Below, piece by piece: positions 59,525-64,000 of a stretch of 64,000 nt of DNA. This DNA is from Blastococcus saxobsidens DD2. GTDB taxonomy: Bacteria > Actinomycetota > Actinomycetes > Mycobacteriales > Geodermatophilaceae. The stretch lies in the NCBI RefSeq assembly GCF_000284015.1, contig NC_016943.1:475541-539540 (forward strand). Direction: 5' to 3'. The translations under genes were made by a program, and so were the position numbers. Within the stretch, counting starts at the first letter, position 1, and the number at the start of each line of letters is the position of its first letter. The notes beneath the pieces were generated by a model. That model was not told the DNA's origin, did no database searches, and worked only from the letters and a program-made list of their open reading frames with translations.

Positions 59525-60607
59525 GTGCCCGACTTCCCGCCGCCTCCCCGGCCGCCCCGTCCCCTGGTCGTCAGCGCCGACGAGGAGCTGCTCGACGAGC
59601 TGCTCCGGGTGCTGGCCGCCGCCGGCGCGGAGCCGGAGCTCTGCACCGGCGGGCCGGCGCTGCGCCGGGCACACCGGGAGGCGCCGCTGGTGCTGCTCGG
59701 CGCCGACGCCCTGGCCCTGGCCGGACCGCGGGCGCTGCCCCGGCGCCCGGGCGTGGTCGTCGTCGCCACCCGGGAGCTGCCGGCGGCCGGGTGGGCCGCC
59801 GCGGTGGAGGTCGGGGCCGAGCGGGTCGTGGTGCTCCCGGCGGACGAGGCCTGGCTGCTCACCCGTGCGGCGGCCGCGGTCCGCGCTCCGGTGGAGCGCG
59901 GCCCGCTGGTCGCCGTGGGCGGGGCCTGCGGCGGCGCGGGCGCCAGCACGGTCGCCGCTGCGCTGGCCGCCGCCGCGGGGCCCGCGGTGCTGGTCGACGC
60001 GGACGGGTGGAGCGGCGGACTCGACCTGCTCCTGGGCGCCGAGCTCACCGGCGGGCTGCGCTGGCCGGAGGTCGGCGGCCTCCGCGGCCGGGTGGCGGGG
60101 GAGGCCCTGCTCGCCGCGCTCCCCGAGGTGCAGGGCCTGCACCTGCTCTCGGCGGGCAGGGGATCAGCCGAGCCGGTCCCGGAGGAGGCCCTGGTCACGG
60201 TCGTGGAGGCGGCCCGGACGACCGGCCGGTGCGTGGTCGTCGACCTGCCCCGGCCCGGTTGCTGCGGCGTGGGCGGAGGGCCGCAGGCGGTGCTCGCCGA
60301 CGCCGACCTCGCCCTCCTCGTCGTGCCCGCGCGCCTGCGCGCGGCCACGGCCGCGCGGCTGCTCGTGGCCGCCGACGGACGGCCGTGGTCGTCGGCGCGG
60401 CTGGTGGTCCGGTCGGTGCCCGGCGGGCTCGCACCCGAGGACGTCCAGGAGGTGGTGGGCCGGCCGGTGTTCGCCGAACTGCCGCACGACCGCGGCGCGG
60501 TGGCGCGCGCCGAGCGAGGCGAACCGCCGGGCACGGGCACGCGGTCGCCGCTGGGTTCCCTCGCGCAACGGGTGCGGACCGCGCTGTCCGGGGACGAGCG
60601 CCGGTGA
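59525..60607 (+). CDS. ssd: Septum-site-determining-like protein (MinD/CpaE family)
   Basis: A 360-residue protein starting at GTG 59525. An N-terminal receiver-like region (14-120) precedes a MinD/ParA-type ATPase fold. The P-loop region reads GGACGGAGAST (132-142), lacking both lysines of the usual KGGxGKST, so ATP binding may be altered. VLVDADGWSGGLDLLLG and VVDLPRPG follow. It corresponds to M. tuberculosis Ssd (Rv3660c) and to CpaE of Tad pili. It is coupled by GTGA to tadA. Confidence 0.88.
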   Translation: MPDFPPPPRPPRPLVVSADEELLDELLRVLAAAGAEPELCTGGPALRRAHREAPLVLLGADALALAGPRALPRRPGVVVVATRELPAAGWAAAVEVGAERVVVLPADEAWLLTRAAAAVRAPVERGPLVAVGGACGGAGASTVAAALAAAAGPAVLVDADGWSGGLDLLLGAELTGGLRWPEVGGLRGRVAGEALLAALPEVQGLHLLSAGRGSAEPVPEEALVTVVEAARTTGRCVVVDLPRPGCCGVGGGPQAVLADADLALLVVPARLRAATAARLLVAADGRPWSSARLVVRSVPGGLAPEDVQEVVGRPVFAELPHDRGAVARAERGEPPGTGTRSPLGSLAQRVRTALSGDERR

Positions 60608-61743
60608 GCGTGCCGTCGCTGCTGGACCGGGTGCGGGAACGGCTGGCACTCGCCGACGAGGTGCCGTCCCGCGCGGGTGTCGCCGCGCTCGTGCGCCAGG
60701 AGGCGGGCGGGCTGATCGGCGACGACGACGTGCTGCTCGCCGTCCGGACCGCCGTCGACGAGCTGGCCGGAGCCGGACCGCTCGAGCCGCTGCTGCGCCT
60801 GCCCGGCGTCACCGACGTGCTGGTCAACGGGGCGGGCCAGGTGTGGATGGACCGCGGCGCCGGCCTCGAGCCGGCTCCGGGTGTCGGGTTCGCCGACGAG
60901 GACGCCGTGCGGCGGCTGGCCGTGCGGCTCGCCGCGTCCGCCGGGCGGCGGCTCGACGACGCCGCACCCTGGGTGGACGTCGGCCTGCCCGACGGGACGC
61001 GGCTGCACGCCGTCCTCCCTCCGGTGTCCGGCGGCGGCACCTGCATCTCCCTGCGGGTGCTGCGGCGGCGCGCGCACACGCTGGCCGACCTGGACCGGTC
61101 GGGTGCGCTGCCGGGAGAGAGCGGAGCGCTGCTGCGGTCGGTCGTCGCGCACCGGCTGGCCTTCCTCGTCACCGGGGGGACCGGCTCCGGGAAGACCACC
61201 CTGCTCAGCGCCCTGCTCGGGGAGGTCGACCCGGCCGAGCGGCTGCTGCTGTGCGAGGACGCCGCCGAGCTCAGCCCCCCGCACCCGCACATGGTCCGCC
61301 TGCTGACCCGGCCGCCGAACGTGGAGGGCGCCGGAGCGGTGGGACTGCGCGACCTGGTGCGCCAGGCGCTGCGGATGCGCCCCGACCGGCTCGTGGTCGG
61401 GGAGGTGCGCGGCGCGGAGGTGGTCGACCTGCTGGCCGCGCTCAACACCGGGCACGACGGCGGCTGCGGCACCCTGCACGCCAACCGGTCCACCGAGGTG
61501 CCGGCCCGGCTGGAGGCCCTCGGGGTCGCCGCGGGACTGGGGCGAGCCGCCGTGCACAGCCAGGCGGCCGCCGCCCTGCAGGTGGTGGTGCACGTGCGGC
61601 GGGCCCGTGACGGGCGGCAGGTCGACGAGATCGCCGTGGTGCGCCGGCACGGGGAACTGGTCGTGGTCGAGGCGGGCTGGCGGGCCGACGGCGGCCCGTG
61701 TCCCGCCGGCGACGCGCTGCGCGCCCGCCTGGCCGGCGGGTGA
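60604..61743 (+). CDS. tadA: Tad secretion ATPase
   Basis: A 379-residue type II/IV secretion ATPase of the CpaF/TadA family. DVLVNGAGQVWMDR is the TadA strand, Walker A is GGTGSGKTT (191-199), an Asp box LCEDAAEL, Walker B VVGEVRGAEV, and a His box NTGHDGGCGTLHANRS. It powers assembly of Flp pili. The N-terminus is short relative to proteobacterial CpaF, as is usual for actinobacterial versions. Confidence 0.94.
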   Translation: MSVPSLLDRVRERLALADEVPSRAGVAALVRQEAGGLIGDDDVLLAVRTAVDELAGAGPLEPLLRLPGVTDVLVNGAGQVWMDRGAGLEPAPGVGFADEDAVRRLAVRLAASAGRRLDDAAPWVDVGLPDGTRLHAVLPPVSGGGTCISLRVLRRRAHTLADLDRSGALPGESGALLRSVVAHRLAFLVTGGTGSGKTTLLSALLGEVDPAERLLLCEDAAELSPPHPHMVRLLTRPPNVEGAGAVGLRDLVRQALRMRPDRLVVGEVRGAEVVDLLAALNTGHDGGCGTLHANRSTEVPARLEALGVAAGLGRAAVHSQAAAALQVVVHVRRARDGRQVDEIAVVRRHGELVVVEAGWRADGGPCPAGDALRARLAGG

Positions 61744-62543
61744 CCGCGGCCCTGCTCGCGGCCGCCTGCGCCGCCGTCCTGTGGCCCGGGGCGCGGACGG
61801 GCCTGCACCGGCGGCTGCGGGCGGCCACCGGCGATGCTGCGGGTGGGGTGCAGCGGTGGCCGGCCCGCCTGCCGCTCCTGACCGCGGCCGGTGCGGCCGG
61901 CGCGGCTGCCCTCGTCAGCACCCCGCTGGTGGCCCTGCTCGCCGGCGGGAGCGCAGCACTGGCCGCGCGGGCGTGGGCATCTCGCCGGGCCGGTACCGCC
62001 GCCGAGACCCGGCTCGTGGCGCTGGCCGAGGCGCTCGGCGCGCTGGCCGCCGAACTGCGGGCCGGGCGGGCGCTCGAGGAGGCGGCCCGCGGTGCCGCCG
62101 GCGCCTGTCCCGACCGGGAGTGCGGTGCCGCGCTGGTGCGTGCGGTCCGGGCACCCGGTGCCGCGGGGACCGGGGCGGGCGGTCCGCAGGCCCGCGGCGA
62201 CGAACTGTCGGCCGAGCTCGCCCGGCTGTCGGCGGCCGTGGTGCTCAGCAGCCGCACCGGCTGCTCGCTGGCCACCGTGGTGACCGCCGTCGAGGACGAC
62301 CTGCGGACCCGGCTCCGGCAGCGGCGGGCGCTGCTGGTCGCGACCGCGGGCCCCCGCTCCAGCGCCCGGCTGCTGACGGGGCTGCCGGTGCTCGGGCTGG
62401 CCATGGGCAGCGGGATCGGCGCCGATCCGTGGCAGGTGCTCACCGCGACCGGTACCGGGCAGGTGCTGCTCGTCGTGGGCGTGCTGCTCGAGGTCGCCGG
62501 GATCGCCTGGACCGGTCGGCTGGTCCGGCGGCTCGGCCGATGA
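61740..62543 (+). CDS. tadB: Tad inner-membrane protein TadB
   Basis: A 267-residue type II secretion F-domain protein with GTG start overlapping tadA. N-terminal hydrophobic helices (LPLLTAAGAAGAAALVSTPL) precede the F domain (LVALAEALGALAAELRAGRA and LSSRTGCSLATVVTAVEDDL) and a C-terminal helix. With TadC it forms the membrane platform of the pilus machine. Confidence 0.9.
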   Translation: MTAALLAAACAAVLWPGARTGLHRRLRAATGDAAGGVQRWPARLPLLTAAGAAGAAALVSTPLVALLAGGSAALAARAWASRRAGTAAETRLVALAEALGALAAELRAGRALEEAARGAAGACPDRECGAALVRAVRAPGAAGTGAGGPQARGDELSAELARLSAAVVLSSRTGCSLATVVTAVEDDLRTRLRQRRALLVATAGPRSSARLLTGLPVLGLAMGSGIGADPWQVLTATGTGQVLLVVGVLLEVAGIAWTGRLVRRLGR

Positions 62544-63286
62544 TCCCCGGGCCATGGCTGACCGTGCTGCTGCTGGCCGGAGCGGTGGTGGCGTGGGCCC
62601 CCGGTTCCGCCGTCGTCGGCGCCCGCGTGCGCCGGCTGGTGCGCGGAGGCGGGACGGCGCGGGCGCGCGGGGAGCCGGCGCCCGGCGCGGTGGGCGACCG
62701 GCGACGTCGGTGGCTGTTGAGCGGGGCCGCCGGGCTGGCGACCGCTCTGCTGCTCGGAGGAGTCCTCGGGCTGACCGCCGCCGCCGCGGTGGCCGTGGGT
62801 GTGGAACACCTGCTGCGGCGCGCCGGCCCGGATCCGGACGCCGCCGCGCGGGCTGCGCTGGCCCGCGATCTGCCGGCCGCCTGCGACCTGCTCGCCGTCT
62901 GCCTGGCCGCGGGGTTGCCCGTCGCCGGTGCGCTGGCCGCCGTGGCCGACGCCGTGCCGGCGCCCCTCGGGCCGCGGCTGCGGCACGTGGCCGCGCTCCA
63001 GCGGCTGGGCGCCGAGCCGCGGCAGGCGTGGGCCGACGCACCCGCCGAGCTGGGCGGTCTGGGCCGCGCGCTGGTGCGGGCGGGGGAGTCCGGGGCCGCG
63101 GCGGTACCGGCGCTGCGGGCCCTGGCGGCGGAGAGCCGGGCCGGGGCCCGGGCGGGCGCCGAGGCGGCGGTGCAGCGGGCCGGGGTGTGGGTGCTGGCGC
63201 CGCTGGGGCTGTGCTTCCTGCCGGCGTTCGTCTGCCTCGGCGTGGTCCCGCTGGTGCTTGGCATCGCCGGGGATGTCTTCGGCTGA
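62540..63286 (+). CDS. tadC: Tad inner-membrane protein TadC
   Basis: A 248-residue F-domain membrane protein coupled by ATGA to tadB. Helices at both ends flank a soluble segment with LPAACDLLAVCLAAGLPVAG, QRLGAEPRQAWAD and LGRALVRAGESGAAAVPALR, ending in a helix with FLPAFVCLGVVPLVLGIAGD. It is the second platform protein. Confidence 0.9.
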   Translation: MIPGPWLTVLLLAGAVVAWAPGSAVVGARVRRLVRGGGTARARGEPAPGAVGDRRRRWLLSGAAGLATALLLGGVLGLTAAAAVAVGVEHLLRRAGPDPDAAARAALARDLPAACDLLAVCLAAGLPVAGALAAVADAVPAPLGPRLRHVAALQRLGAEPRQAWADAPAELGGLGRALVRAGESGAAAVPALRALAAESRAGARAGAEAAVQRAGVWVLAPLGLCFLPAFVCLGVVPLVLGIAGDVFG

Positions 63287-63331
63287 GCGTCCACAGCCGC
63301 AGGCGCCCTCCACAGATTGTCCGCGGCCCTC

Positions 63332-63350
63332 GGCCGGGTCCCACCCGGCC
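63332..63350. terminator. Hairpin between tadC and the pilin-like gene
   Basis: GGCCGGGT-CCC-ACCCGGCC forms an 8-bp perfect stem in the 114-bp gap, followed 25 bp later by a second GC hairpin (GGCCCC/GGGGCC). A partial terminator or a new promoter here would let the pilin be made at a different level from the machinery. Confidence 0.45.
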
Positions 63351-63400
63351 AGCAGGCTCGGGGCACGGCCCCGCCGGGGCCCCGTCCGAGGAGGAACTCC

Positions 63401-63646
63401 ATGACCGCACCGCTGCCCGTTGCCGATCCCGATCCCGCACCGGAGACGCCCCGGCACGGTTCCCCGGTCCGTCGCTGGGCGCGGCTCCAGGCCGCGGCGG
63501 AGGCGGGCATGAGCACCGCGGAGTACGCGGTCGGCACCGTGGCCGCCTGCGCCTTCGCCGCCGTCCTGTACCGCGTGGTCACCGGCGACTCGATCGTCAC
63601 GGGGCTCACTGCGCTCGTGGACACGGCGCTCGCGACGCTGTCCTGA
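63401..63646 (+). CDS. DUF4244 pilin-like protein (Flp type)
   Basis: An 81-residue protein with ATG 63401 behind GAGGAGG. A polar 36-residue leader ends in EAG, followed by MSTAEYAVGTVAACAFAAVL, a hydrophobic helix. Glycine before the helix with E at +5 and Y at +6 is the class III prepilin peptidase site of Flp pilins. It probably forms the pilus fibre assembled by TadABC. No prepilin peptidase gene is in the window. Confidence 0.9.
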   Translation: MTAPLPVADPDPAPETPRHGSPVRRWARLQAAAEAGMSTAEYAVGTVAACAFAAVLYRVVTGDSIVTGLTALVDTALATLS

Positions 63647-63650
63647 GCCG

Positions 63651-64000
63651 ATGCGCCGGGTGCTGAGCAGAGGGCGTGCCGAGGACGGCATGGTCACGGC
63701 CGAGACCGCGGTCGTGCTCCCGGTGCTGCTGCTGGTCCTGGTCGGCGCGGTCGCCGCGGTGACGGTGGTGGGCGCTCAGCTCCGCTGCGTCGACGCGGCC
63801 CGGGAGGGCGCGCGGGCAGCGGCGCGTGGTGAGGACGTCGCCACGGTGGCGGGATGGGCCGGCCGCGCGGCGCCCGACGGAGCGCGCACCACCGTGGCCA
63901 CCGGCGCCGGCGAGGTCCGCGTGCGGGTGACCGCCGAGGTGACCCCGCTCGGTCCGCTGCCCTGGCGGGTGACCGTGACGGCCGAGGCCGTGGCGCTGCC
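63651..64000 (+). CDS. TadE-like pseudopilin, truncated by window end
   Basis: The first 116 residues of a TadE-family protein beginning at ATG 63651, 4 bp after the pilin stop. The N-terminal RAEDGMVTAETAVVLPVLLL is again a prepilin-type site (G then M, with E at +5) and a transmembrane helix, followed by LRCVDAAREGARAAARGED, the TadE signature. It is a minor pilin or anchor protein; the equivalent of Rv3655c. Confidence 0.88.
   Translation, partial: MRRVLSRGRAEDGMVTAETAVVLPVLLLVLVGAVAAVTVVGAQLRCVDAAREGARAAARGEDVATVAGWAGRAAPDGARTTVATGAGEVRVRVTAEVTPLGPLPWRVTVTAEAVAL

Overview
The window is very GC-rich (roughly 74% by eye), with C/G-biased third positions, many GTG starts, and long runs of genes joined by 4-nt ATGA/GTGA overlaps. 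Together with the gene families present, this points to an actinobacterium. A Geodermatophilaceae-type organism (Blastococcus, Geodermatophilus or Modestobacter) fits best, but that is inference. The exception is the first ~290 bases, which are visibly less GC-biased and hold the start of an AlbA_2-domain gene that looks acquired.

Layout. 0.3-2.3 kb: two overlapping pirin genes. 2.6-6 kb: an SPW-repeat/VKOR membrane protein and an ABC-F ATPase, closed by a perfect 19-bp hairpin. 6.3-12.8 kb: a six-gene Mrp Na+/H+ antiporter operon (mrpA with fused mrpB domain, then C, D, E, F, G). 12.8-14.7 kb: leuA with a Leu-rich leader peptide and a leader hairpin. 14.7-17.1 kb: a HTH regulator with a cysteine-rich tail and a phospholipase D-like protein. 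17.2-19.5 kb: lysC-asd. 20-22 kb: an S9 peptidase and tRNA-Pro(CGG).

22-39 kb is a conserved actinobacterial block that I recognise as the reverse of the M. tuberculosis Rv3667-Rv3683 neighbourhood. It holds a metallophosphoesterase, YqeY, a class A PBP, two ArsA/Get3-like ATPases, a DUF4177 protein, RidA, a NUDIX protein, Crp, Nth, a TlpA-like thioredoxin, a NUDIX/CoA hydrolase, a cupredoxin lipoprotein, MarP, an epoxide hydrolase, a holin-X membrane protein and Acs. Differences from the mycobacterial version include no whiB gene beside the PBP and no PASTA domain on the PBP. Three 79-bp tandem repeats also lie in front of yqeY.

39-56 kb is a more mixed segment. It carries a FhuF-type Fe-S protein, a DOPA-dioxygenase-like enzyme, a sortase with its apparent substrate, siroheme/cobalamin genes (cysG, cobQ, cbiB and a decayed cobC tail), a PemK-like protein, a PPOX flavoprotein, a thioesterase, PlsC, a PAS-ANTAR regulator, peptide deformylase, a complete IS30-family element, a GlgC-like enzyme, a TPR protein, an FKBP lipoprotein and a histidine phosphatase. 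56.4-64 kb returns to the conserved order (Rv3662c-Rv3655c in M. tuberculosis). It holds an AKR, a HAD phosphatase and a Tad/Flp pilus operon (ssd-tadA-tadB-tadC, a pilin-like DUF4244 gene and a tadE-like gene cut by the window end).

No complete, clearly new multi-gene system is evident. The most unusual local structures are the 79-bp repeats that rebuild a ribosome-binding site, the covarying hairpin repeats around the NUDIX gene, the leuA leader, the sortase/substrate pair with a displaced arginine, and the cobC remnant coupled to a CTG-started cysG.
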